A DNA stretch of 64,000 bases from Pseudomonadota bacterium (GCA_027485695.1 JAIXQO010000001.1:682001-746000); one strand, 5' to 3'. Shown: positions 52,750 to 61,929, counted from the first letter of the stretch. Notes: generated from the letters alone by a model not told the origin. Numbers and translations are program-made.

Positions 52750-53573
52750 TGATTTCGTCCTCTACGCGTAAACTCGCACTTCGCATTTCCTATCTCGGAG
52801 CACCCTTCTGCGGTTGGCAGAAACAAGCGGGCTTGGATGAGAACCTTCCGAGTATTCAACAAACATTAGAAACGGCGATCGAGTCGATCGTTCAGGAAAA
52901 AATCCAACTGACGGGTTCTGGGCGTACCGACGCCGGCGTGAATGCGAGCGGTCAGATCGCGCATTTTCAACTTCAAGAATCCAGAGTTGCGGCTTACGGG
53001 ATTTTTCGCGGACTCAATTCGCGCATCCCAGAATCCATCCGCGTACTGGAAGTTTTTCCGGTGCACTCAGATTTTCACGCGCAACGCTCGGCTACGCACA
53101 AACAGTACAGTTACTATTGGCTTATGGGACGTGTCGTACCGGCGCATTTGGTTGGGCGCGCGACTCTTCAGCCGACGGAATTCGATCTCTTGAAGATGCA
53201 GTCGGCTGCACGTGATCTGGTTGGGAAACACGATTTCAAAGCGTTTCAAGGGGCAGGGTCGAACGAGAAAATCGAGACCGTTCGCGAGATCCTGAGCGCC
53301 GACTTGGACTACGTTCCAATGGGAGTGCCCGGAGTTTGGGACGAATCCGGAGTAAAACTACTTCGGTTTCGGGTGGTCGGGACCGGGTTTCTGAAGCAGA
53401 TGGTTCGGTCTTTGGCCGGGACTTTGGCCTGGATCGGGGAGGGGCGAATCCCGCCCGAACAGATGGCGCAGGCGCTCAAACTACGCGATCGGAGCCTCAT
53501 TGGGCCGACTTTGCTCCCGGATGGTCTCTGGTTAGAACAGGTCCACTATCCCGCCGACCTGCTCCGCCCTTAA
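52749..53573 (+). CDS. truA: tRNA pseudouridine synthase A
   Basis: TruA makes pseudouridine at tRNA positions 38-40. The motif SGRTDAGVNASGQ contains catalytic Asp61. FLKQMVRSLAG near the C-terminus is also conserved. The ATG at 52749 shares bases with the upstream stop (TGATG). Length is 274 residues. Confidence 0.95.
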   Translation: MISSSTRKLALRISYLGAPFCGWQKQAGLDENLPSIQQTLETAIESIVQEKIQLTGSGRTDAGVNASGQIAHFQLQESRVAAYGIFRGLNSRIPESIRVLEVFPVHSDFHAQRSATHKQYSYYWLMGRVVPAHLVGRATLQPTEFDLLKMQSAARDLVGKHDFKAFQGAGSNEKIETVREILSADLDYVPMGVPGVWDESGVKLLRFRVVGTGFLKQMVRSLAGTLAWIGEGRIPPEQMAQALKLRDRSLIGPTLLPDGLWLEQVHYPADLLRP

Positions 53574-53671
53574 AACGTCTGAAATGATCGGGCTTTGAGC
53601 CCTTTTTACACACCCGGACCCCTCAGTTTACTAGAGACTAAGCGGGCAATTTTCGATAAATAAGGTCCCCT

Positions 53672-55009
53672 ATGAACATTCAAGTATCTGTCGAGAAGCC
53701 GTCGAGCATCCGTCGTAAACTCACGATCAAAGTGCCCGCACTAGAAGTATCCAAGCGTTTCGAGCGCACGCTCGGCGAAGTCCAGAAGACCGCGAAGCTC
53801 AAAGGCTTCCGCCCTGGTACCGCTCCACTCTCCATCGTGAAGCAATTCTACGGTGCCGATGTTCGCCACAATCTTCTTCACCGCCTGATCGACGAAGCTT
53901 TTCAAAACGCAGTTGTACAAGAAAAACTCAAAGCCGTCGGCTCTCCACAGATCGAGACCGGAGACGAGCATAAGACCGGCGCAGGTGAGCACGATCACAC
54001 GATCGACGAGACCAAGGATTTCACGTTCACCGCAACGGTCGACATCCTTCCCGAAATCGAAGTCAAAGGTTACACCGGCCTCGCTCTCACCAAAGACAGC
54101 GACAAAGTCACCAAAGAAGACATCGAAAAAACGATCTCCCAAGTGCTCGACAGCCAGTCGTCACTCACGACCGTCGCGGACGCCAAAGCAAAAGCTAAAA
54201 AAGGCGAATTCGTCGACATGGATTTCGCCGGCGGCGTCGTAACCGAAAAAGGACTCGATGAACGTCCAGGCATGAAAGGTTCCCGCCTCCTGGAGATCGG
54301 CTCTGATCAATTGATCGAAGGTTTCGAAGAGCAACTCATCGGAATGGTCAAAGGTGAAACCAAGACGTTCCAACTGCCTTTCCCAAAGGATTATTTTGAA
54401 GCCGATCTCGCCGGAAAAACGGCCGAGTTTACGGTCACCGTCAAAGAAATCAAACGCAAGGAAATGCCTGAGCTCACTGACGAGATCGCAAAACAAGTCG
54501 GCTACGAAAGCGTCGCCGACCTGAAGGCCAAAGCCGAAGCTCACCTGACTAACCAGAAGAAAACCGATTCTGATCGCAAACTTCGCAGCGACTTGCTCGC
54601 TCAGATCATCGAGAAAAACGCGTTCGAATGCCCGCAATCGCTCGTTCAAGCGCAGACCCGCGCTCTGGCGAACGACGTTGCTCAGAACCTCAAGTCCCAA
54701 GGCTTCAACGACCAGATGATTCAAGAAGCAATTGGCTCCGAGCTTCCGAATCTCGCTAAACGCGCTGAAAACCAAGTGCGCGCAAGCCTCATTCTCGAGG
54801 CAATCGCTAAGAAAGAAGACATCAAGGTCGACTCCAAAGACGTCGATGCCGAGATGTCCAATATGGCGAAATCCATGCGCGTCGAAGAAGACAAGGTTCG
54901 CGAGTTCTACTTGGCTAACCCGAATCGCCGCGACGACTTCGAGTACAAGATCCGCGAAGAAAAAACGATGAAGTTCCTGCTCGAGAAGTCGAAGATCAAA
55001 ACGGCTTAA
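53672..55009 (+). CDS. tig: Trigger factor
   Basis: The chaperone binds nascent chains at the ribosome exit. The N-terminal domain carries the ribosome-binding loop region GFRPGTAPLSIVKQFYG. The FKBP-type PPIase domain (about 170-250) has FVDMDFAGGV and a DQLIEGFEEQLIGM motif. A helical C-terminal domain completes the 445 residues. A small acidic insert (GDEHKTGAGEHDH) lies near residue 105. A terminator follows. Confidence 0.97.
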   Translation: MNIQVSVEKPSSIRRKLTIKVPALEVSKRFERTLGEVQKTAKLKGFRPGTAPLSIVKQFYGADVRHNLLHRLIDEAFQNAVVQEKLKAVGSPQIETGDEHKTGAGEHDHTIDETKDFTFTATVDILPEIEVKGYTGLALTKDSDKVTKEDIEKTISQVLDSQSSLTTVADAKAKAKKGEFVDMDFAGGVVTEKGLDERPGMKGSRLLEIGSDQLIEGFEEQLIGMVKGETKTFQLPFPKDYFEADLAGKTAEFTVTVKEIKRKEMPELTDEIAKQVGYESVADLKAKAEAHLTNQKKTDSDRKLRSDLLAQIIEKNAFECPQSLVQAQTRALANDVAQNLKSQGFNDQMIQEAIGSELPNLAKRAENQVRASLILEAIAKKEDIKVDSKDVDAEMSNMAKSMRVEEDKVREFYLANPNRRDDFEYKIREEKTMKFLLEKSKIKTA

Positions 55010-55034
55010 TTTTAACGCCAGGAAACAGAATTCA

Positions 55035-55067
55035 GGGTCGTTCCTCAATGGGGAACGACCCTTTTTT
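55035..55067 (+). terminator. Intrinsic terminator of tig
   Basis: GGGTCGTTCC (55035-55044) pairs with GGAACGACCC (55052-55061), with a seven-base loop and a T tract to 55067. Confidence 0.95.
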
Positions 55068-55121
55068 ATTTATTAAATATTGAAACATTGAAGCGGAAAC
55101 CGTTCAGGGTAATCTGTCTCG

Positions 55122-55583
55122 ATGATTTCATTCGTACGTTTTTCCATCGGGCTATTCCTCATTTTTGCGACTTCGTCTGCGGCTTACGCATTTCAAAGCC
55201 TGACGCTCGAGTGCCTGACGTCCCATAAGAAATACGCGTTCTCAGAAATCAGGTTCGTCCGCTATGTCGATCATCGCACCCGTCTCAACATCGGTACGGC
55301 TGCGGGGACGTTCGTTGGCGAAAAAACATCGCGCGACTTCACCTCGCTCATTCAATCCGGCGAAGTTTGTGTGATCCGCCAGCGGGCGAAGTTCGAGTGC
55401 CGAGGATCGGCTTATGCGGACCATTTCCAGCAAGTGCAGTTTCGCAAAGACGTCGCCACAGTTACCTGGAGTCGGACTTATCCAATTCGTGTGGACGCGT
55501 TTCGGACCCTTGATACTCAATCGCTCCCGCTGCATCAATTGGCTGAGCCGGATGCGCTTTGTGTCTTAAGCGCCGAGGAGTAA
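55122..55583 (+). CDS. Secreted protein of unknown function
   Basis: The protein has 153 residues with a signal peptide (FLIFATSSAAYA). The mature part has four cysteines (LECLTS, EVCVIR, FECRG, ALCVLS) that could form two disulfides. It contains beta-like strands (QVQFRKDVATVTWSR). The upstream ribosome-binding site is weak. No family was recognised. Confidence 0.6.
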   Translation: MISFVRFSIGLFLIFATSSAAYAFQSLTLECLTSHKKYAFSEIRFVRYVDHRTRLNIGTAAGTFVGEKTSRDFTSLIQSGEVCVIRQRAKFECRGSAYADHFQQVQFRKDVATVTWSRTYPIRVDAFRTLDTQSLPLHQLAEPDALCVLSAEE

Positions 55584-55669
55584 ATTTACTCCTGTAAATT
55601 TTCAGGATTCGGTTAGTGCCTGAATTGGTACGCCGCATGATCGGGTGGGCTACGCTACCTTCATAACCC

Positions 55670-56347
55670 ATGAAACTTTCGTTTTGTTTCGTCGGGTTGC
55701 TTGCTTCGATCGTGTCCCTGAATGCTTACTCCGACGAGTACATGGATCTGCTTCGCGAGGATCCAAACGTACCCGTTCACTGCCGAAATGTTCGTATCGA
55801 GAGTTTTTCCACCGCACAGAATTATTTCGTCTACGGCATTGCCGGTGCGACCCAGCGCGGTTTCAGCAACGAGATCAATCTGGCCCGCGAAGAAGCTACC
55901 CGTCTCTGGGGTGCGCTCAAGAACGGCGTGAACGAATCCGCGTTCTTGTCCCAGATTCGTCCGGAACGCCGAGCAATACTCAGCGATTATTTCCGTTTTC
56001 TCACCACCGAAGGCGTCCGTATGGGATTCGATTTCGGCAAAGAAGGTGACCTCTTAGAAGTGCTCGCCCTGCGCGATTTACAGCGCTACTATCCGTCGAG
56101 CGAGTTTTTTTATTTCGGAGGTATTGAGTACCACAACGCTTCGAGCCGCGGAGCCTTGGGTGAGCTCGACCTCGTCGTCGCTCGGCGTTCGGATTGTTCA
56201 GTTGTCGGAATCGGCGAAGCGAAACTTGGAATTGGTCAGCTCTCTCACGCCAAAAATCAGCTCGGGCGCATCTTCGATTTCGTTAAATCAAAAATCTGCC
56301 CGACGAGCGGCCGCAGTACCCCGGTCTGTTCGGTTACCGTTCGTTGA
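55670..56347 (+). CDS. Secreted protein with PD-(D/E)XK nuclease-like motif
   Basis: The protein has 225 residues and a signal peptide (LLASIVSLNAYS). The second half has GDLLEVLALRDLQ, then GELDLVVARRSD and VVGIGEAKLG. The spacing of Glu, Asp and Glu-x-Lys matches the PD-(D/E)XK fold of nucleases (EVL, ELD, EAK). A conserved Gln follows (KNQLGRIF). Such enzymes are usually cytoplasmic; a secreted one could degrade nucleic acid outside. That is inference. The 3' end overlaps the opposite-strand gene by 60 bases. Confidence 0.6.
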   Translation: MKLSFCFVGLLASIVSLNAYSDEYMDLLREDPNVPVHCRNVRIESFSTAQNYFVYGIAGATQRGFSNEINLAREEATRLWGALKNGVNESAFLSQIRPERRAILSDYFRFLTTEGVRMGFDFGKEGDLLEVLALRDLQRYYPSSEFFYFGGIEYHNASSRGALGELDLVVARRSDCSVVGIGEAKLGIGQLSHAKNQLGRIFDFVKSKICPTSGRSTPVCSVTVR

Positions 56348-57394
56348 CTCTAACCACTGAATCAGGAACGCCGAACGTCCGAGTGTATCGGCGTCCATCC
56401 AGAGATCGCCCTGGTCATTCTGCCAGTGTGGTGGTCCCGCTTCGTATGGATCACTGGAGTTTCTGACAAGGTATTCGCATCGTGAACCGTTCTTCCGGCG
56501 GCCAATGACCAAGCTCCAGTGGAGTCGGCACTCTTTGTCCAGCGGAGAGCGTCGTTTGTACCCGTTACCTTCCATCACTACGGTGTAGCAGTAGGCGAAC
56601 GGGATCGGCATGGGCTGGCTCTCATTGAGCAAGGTGTCGATCTGAGTGCGAAATCCATTTTCTTCGGTCAGTAAGAGTTGATTGCGGCAATCCAGGTTTG
56701 CAAAAAGTTTTGGATCGACCGGGGCGTCGCATTTCTTGAAAAAAAGCGCCTCAAGAATCCGGTACAATTTCGACGGCTGTGAAGTGAGTAAGCCATCGAA
56801 TTCTTGATATGAAATCGGCGTGACAAAACCGACGCTTTTTTCGGTGTAAACCTGATAGAGCGCCTGAATATCTGTTTTCTTAAAATGCTGTTCCACACCT
56901 GGATAGGCGGTTCCGAGCCGAGAGTCCATTTCTCGATACATGGCAGCTACAGCGTCAGAGAGTCGTGCTTGGTAGTCCGCATCGTTTGCATGTTTCGGAT
57001 CCGAGAGGCAAAGCGGAACTTCGCTGCCATTTTTCGTGAGGTCACAAACCGAGGAACCCCATCTTCCGAACCGTAAGGAAAGTGGATCAGAAGAATGCTG
57101 GATAAATAGCCATCGGGGGAGGTCGCGATTCGCGGCGAACCGGACTGCGTAGCCCACGATATCGATTCTTTTTGCGGGCTGATTGGGATGGCTTGAAGCC
57201 AAGCGAGCATCGAGATGAGTCAGATAGGTGAAGTAACCGCAGAGTGCCGTGCGGCCATAGCCTTGAGACAGCGGCTTGAGCGGACTCAAGGGCTGTCCGG
57301 GCGCCCGGAGGTCGACCTCCTTGCAGCTTTCGAGTGCAGGCGGTGAAGAACCGGGCGAAATCGCCAACATTAGACTCATGAGAAGTGAGTTCAT
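56288..57394 (-). CDS. Secreted protein with papain-like catalytic pattern
   Basis: The protein has 368 residues from ATG 57394 (GTG 57397 is possible). A hydrophobic N-terminus (LLMSLMLAISPGSSPPA) suggests export. SQGYGRTALCGYFTYLTHLD places a Cys after a Gln, HWSLVIGRR gives a His, and EYLVRNSSDP gives an Asn in an order and spacing like the Gln-Cys-His-Asn set of papain-type enzymes. Other cysteines could form disulfides. The peptidase reading is inference; a transglutaminase-like role is also possible. Confidence 0.55.
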   Translation of the reverse strand: MNSLLMSLMLAISPGSSPPALESCKEVDLRAPGQPLSPLKPLSQGYGRTALCGYFTYLTHLDARLASSHPNQPAKRIDIVGYAVRFAANRDLPRWLFIQHSSDPLSLRFGRWGSSVCDLTKNGSEVPLCLSDPKHANDADYQARLSDAVAAMYREMDSRLGTAYPGVEQHFKKTDIQALYQVYTEKSVGFVTPISYQEFDGLLTSQPSKLYRILEALFFKKCDAPVDPKLFANLDCRNQLLLTEENGFRTQIDTLLNESQPMPIPFAYCYTVVMEGNGYKRRSPLDKECRLHWSLVIGRRKNGSRCEYLVRNSSDPYEAGPPHWQNDQGDLWMDADTLGRSAFLIQWLESTNGNRTDRGTAAARRADF

Positions 57395-57396
57395 CA

Positions 57397-58476
57397 CTAG
57401 GAAACTCGCGCCTCGCTGATCGGATTATTTTCTCGAATCACTTGAATTCTTTGGGCTGCGATCGAGTGCCCGGACTCATAGAGCTTCCGGATGATCTCCG
57501 CTGAGACCTCAGTTCCGATGATCCACTGCTTGCCGTAGTCATCAATCGTGTAGGAACAACGAAAAAGCGCCCAGGACTCATTCGTCTCTGGAATCGTCAC
57601 GAAAGGTGCCGGATCCTGGCGGATTGCGGAAATTTCGAAGAGCGCCTCTTTGAGTAGCAGTCGAATGTCCTCGAGGTTCGGACCGAGCGGCATACGAAAC
57701 GTCTGGCTCCGCCAAATCGGTCGATTTGGGCTCGTGTAGTTTGCGATCTCTGCCTGAGAGATCACGCGATTCGGAATGATCAGATGTTCATCGAACAAAC
57801 CATTGATGGTCGTCGCGCGCCAGGTAATCTCCTGGACTTGACCGATCCATTTCTGTCCGCCTTGCATGACCTCGATCCAGTCGTCGATTTCAAAAGGCTT
57901 GTCGAGCTGGAGTGCGACGCCTGCGAACAGGTTGCCAAGTGTATCTTGAAGCGCAAGACCAAGCACGAGGGAGAAAATCGCCGAAGTCGCTAAAATCGGC
58001 GTCAGGCGAATCCCGAAAATATCGTTCGCGATCCAGGCTCCAATGCCGATGGAGAGAATCAGGGTGAACAAGTTCACCAGTAGGACGGGAACGCCCTCTT
58101 TCATGTGCCCGATAAACAGATATTCAAAGAGTAAGATGCGGCACGCTTTGACGAACACAATGGCGCCGCTGATCAGGGTCAACAGACCGAAATACGAGAT
58201 CAATCGCTCGGAGAGTGAGTCAGGTGCTGATTCGACGGTTTTTTGAACCAAGGCATAGACGGAGAAAAATGAGGAAAAGATGCAAAGGTGCGCAATCAGG
58301 TTAACGAAGAGCTTGCGCAGATTTTGGTGCCGGGTTGGTGACGCGTTCTTGAGGAGTGTTTTGTAAATGAGCCACGAGGCGATGCAGAGGCCGACGATGA
58401 CGAGCCCGGGCTCGAGTTGTACGATGGCTTCGATCTTGGCAATGGAGATCCAGGGCTGATTGATTTTCGGATTCAT
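57397..58476 (-). CDS. MscS-family mechanosensitive ion channel
   Basis: The ATG at 58476 is chosen because a terminator lies just upstream at 58526-58561. The protein has 359 residues with four to five membrane helices. The pore helix and beta domain are recognisable in LGLALQDTLGNLFAGVALQLDKPFEI-type sequence, followed by GQVQEITWRATTI and IPNRVISQAEI. It vents solutes when the membrane is stretched by osmotic shock. The papain-like gene follows after two bases. Confidence 0.9.
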   Translation of the reverse strand: MNPKINQPWISIAKIEAIVQLEPGLVIVGLCIASWLIYKTLLKNASPTRHQNLRKLFVNLIAHLCIFSSFFSVYALVQKTVESAPDSLSERLISYFGLLTLISGAIVFVKACRILLFEYLFIGHMKEGVPVLLVNLFTLILSIGIGAWIANDIFGIRLTPILATSAIFSLVLGLALQDTLGNLFAGVALQLDKPFEIDDWIEVMQGGQKWIGQVQEITWRATTINGLFDEHLIIPNRVISQAEIANYTSPNRPIWRSQTFRMPLGPNLEDIRLLLKEALFEISAIRQDPAPFVTIPETNESWALFRCSYTIDDYGKQWIIGTEVSAEIIRKLYESGHSIAAQRIQVIRENNPISEARVS

Positions 58477-58525
58477 ATCACTACTAAGTGTACGAGCCCC
58501 TCGGGGGGGAATCCAACAGATTGCC

Positions 58526-58561
58526 AAAAAAAACGGCCCCCGGGAAACTCCCGGAAGCCGT
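58526..58561 (-). terminator. Intrinsic terminator of the S41 gene
   Basis: On the minus strand ACGGC pairs with GCCGT, and CCGGGA pairs with TCCCGG, forming one stem with a small internal bulge. Eight T residues follow (plus-strand A tract 58526-58533). Confidence 0.9.
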
Positions 58562-58590
58562 GATCTTAAAAGGAGATCGCTTCAGCTTGA

Positions 58591-60420
58591 CTACTCAACG
58601 AGGAGTCTCTCGAGGGCCTTCTTACGAACAGCGCCGTACTTGCCCGACGCCGTTTCGTTGACGGCGATTTCGACATCCGGCATCACGCCGTTGTTCTCGA
58701 TATACGTACCGTCTTTGCGCAGAAGGAGCGATTCAGTCTGGCGAACGTCGAAGTGAGAGTTGGGAGCTTGATTGTGGCTGACGACGTTACCGCCGGCACC
58801 CATCGTTTTGGTTCCGACGATCTTCGCGACGCCGCTGTCCTGAAGCATCGCCGAGAAGATGTCGCACATCGACGCGCACATCTCGTTAACCAGCAGGATG
58901 ACTTGTGGATTCTCGGAGTAGTCTTCGTTCTTCTCGAGTTCGTACGGAAAGAGCGTTTCGATCGAGAACGCACGAGAGAGTTTCTTGCCGGCCGCTTGAT
59001 CCTGAACCATGTCGTTCAACGTACGGCGAGCAAGTTCACGCTTGAGGTCGCCGGCGCTGGTGTTTAGGATCGTCGACTCAAATTCGTCGAGCCAGGTATC
59101 GCTGAGGCGAAACTGGATCCTCGGCATGTCGATCGCCGTCGGGAACAATACTTGAGCCAATTTCGCGCCGAGAGAGAGCGATCCGCCGCCGTTGTTGATC
59201 AAGTCGATCACGATCGTTTTCACACCGAGCGTGTTAAAATCCTTGAGGGTCGCTTTGACCTGTTTAATGACTTCTTCTTCGTCTTCGGATGGACTGAAAG
59301 TATCGAGGAGAATCGTTCCGACGAGCGCTTTCTTGCCCGAGTCTTCGCCCGCTTTAGTGCGGATTTTTTCGACCGAGACGTAAGCAGGGTAAGTCTTGGC
59401 GCTCGAGATTTCGATGGCGCTCGATGGTACCGAGCGAACTTTCTTGATCGTTTGCATCGGGGTGAGCGGCGTGACTTTTTCGCCGGTCGCTGCTGATTCC
59501 CAACTTGCAAACATGTCCACGATTTTGAAGCTGTTCAAGAAAGTCTTGCGGAACTCACGGCTGATGGAAACCCAAGTCGAGAACGGGAATTCCGGACGTC
59601 CATTGAAACCGAGGATTTTGAAACGGAACAGTGGATTGCCCGATCCATCTGCCGTCATGACATAGTTTTCATCGAGTTCAGCAGGATCCGCGGATTCCGA
59701 TTTCTTGGCTTTTTCGGCTTCCGTCTGATCTTTTTGGAACTTGAAGAGGTCTTTCACGATCCAAGGAACCGTGATCTCGATTTCTTTGTCGTCACGTTTC
59801 ACGGTCAGGATGGCGTCGGAACCGGTCGGTTGACCGTTCTGCGTCGAGACGCGCGTGAAGATCTTGTTCATGTGGTAGGTGTAGTTCGCCTCTGGGTGTC
59901 CGAGGTTTCTGAAGTTCTTCAGATCGGAATCGATGATGTCCTTGAGGGTCTTGCCGTTCAGCTTGAGGATTTCGTCGCCTTCTTTGACCGGATAACCATC
60001 GACGTCGATCGTTGGGAGGAATTTCTTAACGAGGAGATTGTCGCCACTGCGCTCACCGCTGAATCCGAGATAAGCAACCGATGCGCGATTCGGCAGGCTC
60101 GAGTTTGTGAGTGCGCCGCTCGTGTGCGCGTCCTGGAAGGTAGACACGAAATTGAAAAGCAACGAATAGAACTCGTCGTTGTTCCGGGTCAGTTTAGCTT
60201 TTTCGATCGTCTCGAGTTTGAGTGTCTCGTAGTTGAAACCCAGGCGTTGTTGTTTGTACTCGAGTGGCGCGTAATTCTCACCGAACTGCGAATAAACCCA
60301 ATAAAGGTCGGCGATTTTTTCCTCACTCGTCAGTTGTCGACGAGGCACCGGATCGCATCCGACAAAAAGTGTTAACCCGACCAATGAACTAAGGACCCAG
60401 CCGATGTGACTTCTACGCAT
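58591..60420 (-). CDS. S41-family (C-terminal processing-like) peptidase lipoprotein
   Basis: The protein has 609 residues. The lipobox TLFVGC gives a lipidated Cys22 followed by Asp23. A PDZ domain (GYPVKEGDEILKLNGKTLKD) precedes the S41 core (IVIDLINNGGGSLSLGAKLA). The nucleophile is Ser517 in NEMCASMCDIF. The Lys of the usual TxGKG motif is Ala (TMGAGGN), so catalysis may follow a different S41 subtype. The Asp after Cys is an inner-membrane retention signal in E. coli, so the enzyme may face the periplasm from the inner membrane. Confidence 0.85.
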   Translation of the reverse strand: MRRSHIGWVLSSLVGLTLFVGCDPVPRRQLTSEEKIADLYWVYSQFGENYAPLEYKQQRLGFNYETLKLETIEKAKLTRNNDEFYSLLFNFVSTFQDAHTSGALTNSSLPNRASVAYLGFSGERSGDNLLVKKFLPTIDVDGYPVKEGDEILKLNGKTLKDIIDSDLKNFRNLGHPEANYTYHMNKIFTRVSTQNGQPTGSDAILTVKRDDKEIEITVPWIVKDLFKFQKDQTEAEKAKKSESADPAELDENYVMTADGSGNPLFRFKILGFNGRPEFPFSTWVSISREFRKTFLNSFKIVDMFASWESAATGEKVTPLTPMQTIKKVRSVPSSAIEISSAKTYPAYVSVEKIRTKAGEDSGKKALVGTILLDTFSPSEDEEEVIKQVKATLKDFNTLGVKTIVIDLINNGGGSLSLGAKLAQVLFPTAIDMPRIQFRLSDTWLDEFESTILNTSAGDLKRELARRTLNDMVQDQAAGKKLSRAFSIETLFPYELEKNEDYSENPQVILLVNEMCASMCDIFSAMLQDSGVAKIVGTKTMGAGGNVVSHNQAPNSHFDVRQTESLLLRKDGTYIENNGVMPDVEIAVNETASGKYGAVRKKALERLLVE

Positions 60421-60432
60421 AGTTTGACAGTT

Positions 60433-60461
60433 TTAGTACTGGCTCAGTCAGGTGTTGTCAA
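60433..60461 (-). promoter_or_regulatory. Candidate promoter of the S41 gene
   Basis: On the minus strand TTGACA (60456-60461) and TACTAA (60433-60438) are 17 bases apart. The start of transcription would lie only a few bases before ATG 60420, and no ribosome-binding site is seen. Confidence 0.45.
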
Positions 60462-60524
60462 AAAAGGATCTCAACCGGTTTCACTTTTCTTTTTGGCAAT
60501 GCGAGCCATAGACGCGAGCTGCGC

Positions 60525-60572
60525 AAAACTAAAACGGCGCGCCTCGATTCGAGTGCGCGCCGTTTTAGTTTT
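60525..60572. terminator. Strong bidirectional terminator hairpin
   Basis: AAAACTAAAACGGCGCG (60525-60541) pairs perfectly with 60556-60572. The 14-base loop contains a CTCGATTCGAG palindrome. T runs are present on both strands. It ends the sugar-transporter transcript and isolates the S41 gene. Confidence 0.92.
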
Positions 60573-60601
60573 TCTAGTGCTCTGCGTTTGAAGCGCTGGT
60601 G

Positions 60602-61831
60602 TTAAGTCGCTTGAAGCTTCAGCGAGCTTTTGGCAGCCGAGGCGACCGGAGCTGCGCTCAAGGAACGTGCGAAATAGAACAGGTACGCGTAGCAAACGAT
60701 CGGAAGCACGAAGCTCGTACGAAGACCAGCCGAGTCAGCCACGATGCCTTGAAACAGTGGAACGATCGCTCCACCGACGATAGCCGTGCAGAGAAGGCCG
60801 GATGCTTTTTCGGTTCCTTTGGTCATTCCCTGAACGCTCAGAGAGAAGATCGTCGGGAACATGATCGAGTTGAAGAGACCCACGCTGAGTACCGCCCAGA
60901 GTGCGATATCGCCACCTGTGGACATCGTGGTGACTACGCCGACGATTGCGCCCAAGATGAAGATCTGGAGCACTTTAGCTGGTGAGAACTTGGCCAGAAG
61001 AGGTGTGCCTAGGAATCGACCGACCATAGCGCCGCCCCAATAGAACGCGACGTAGTGACCAGCGGTTTCCGCAGTGAAGCCTTTGACGCTTTCTTCGCCC
61101 AGCCAGCTGATCAAGAAGCTACCGATTGCGACTTCTGCGCCGACGTAAGCGAAAATTCCTACGACACCCATCATCAGGCGGCGATTCTTGAAAAGGTCGC
61201 TCCAAGTCGTGTCGTCTTTTTTGTCGGAGAGGGAGTTCACTCGAGGGAGTTTCATCATCATCGTCCCGCCTGCGAGCACGAGGAGGAAAATCGCCATGAA
61301 CAGATAAGGCTTCTCGATCGACTCAGCCGTCCCATCCGCAAGGATGAGCGCCGATCCAATGATCGGAGCGATCGTCGTTCCGAGCGAATTGAACGCTTGA
61401 ACGATCGTCAGACGTGACGAAGCCGTCTCTGGATTGCCGAGTGCGGTGACATATGGATTGGCCGCAACTTGGATCAAGGTGATACCGGTCGCGAGGACGA
61501 AAACTGCGCCGAGGAAAAACGCGAACGCGTGGAATGCCGCCGAAGCGAGGAATCCAAACGCGCCGAGAGCCGTGATACCGAGGCCCACCACGAGAGCAGT
61601 TTTGTAGCCAACGCGTTCACAGTATTTCGAAGCCGGGATTGAGAAGAAGAAATAGGCGGCGAAAAATGCGAACTGGATCAAAATCGCTTGCGTGTAGCTG
61701 AGGGTGAAAAGGCCTTTCAAGTGCGGAACGAGGATGTCGTTCATGCAGGTGAGGAATCCGAAAATGAAAAAAAGCGAAGCCAGGAAAACGAGTGAACGTC
61801 CGGCTGACCCGCGACTAACTGTGGTGTTCAT
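60602..61831 (-). CDS. FucP/GluP-type MFS sugar transporter
   Basis: The start at 61831 has AAGAGG seven bases upstream. The protein has 409 residues with twelve hydrophobic helices. Family motifs include FFIFGFLTCMNDILVPHLK and QVAANPYVTALG. FucP-type proteins move L-fucose, and GluP-type move glucose or galactose, with protons or sodium. The secreted glucoamylase encoded upstream on the same strand makes glucose a likely substrate. That is inference. Confidence 0.88.
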   Translation of the reverse strand: MNTTVSRGSAGRSLVFLASLFFIFGFLTCMNDILVPHLKGLFTLSYTQAILIQFAFFAAYFFFSIPASKYCERVGYKTALVVGLGITALGAFGFLASAAFHAFAFFLGAVFVLATGITLIQVAANPYVTALGNPETASSRLTIVQAFNSLGTTIAPIIGSALILADGTAESIEKPYLFMAIFLLVLAGGTMMMKLPRVNSLSDKKDDTTWSDLFKNRRLMMGVVGIFAYVGAEVAIGSFLISWLGEESVKGFTAETAGHYVAFYWGGAMVGRFLGTPLLAKFSPAKVLQIFILGAIVGVVTTMSTGGDIALWAVLSVGLFNSIMFPTIFSLSVQGMTKGTEKASGLLCTAIVGGAIVPLFQGIVADSAGLRTSFVLPIVCYAYLFYFARSLSAAPVASAAKSSLKLQAT

Positions 61832-61929
61832 GCAATTACCTCTTACAGACGAATGACCGGGTGTTGTTTCCCGGGTTGATTGTTTCGGACCATCAAGCGG
61901 CTTCAATTTTTCTTTCCTCTGACACACAT

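Noticed and set aside
54161..55048. A 295-codon open frame opposite tig
   Set aside because: It is a shadow of the trigger factor gene, with the same Phe/Leu-rich composition and no start signal.
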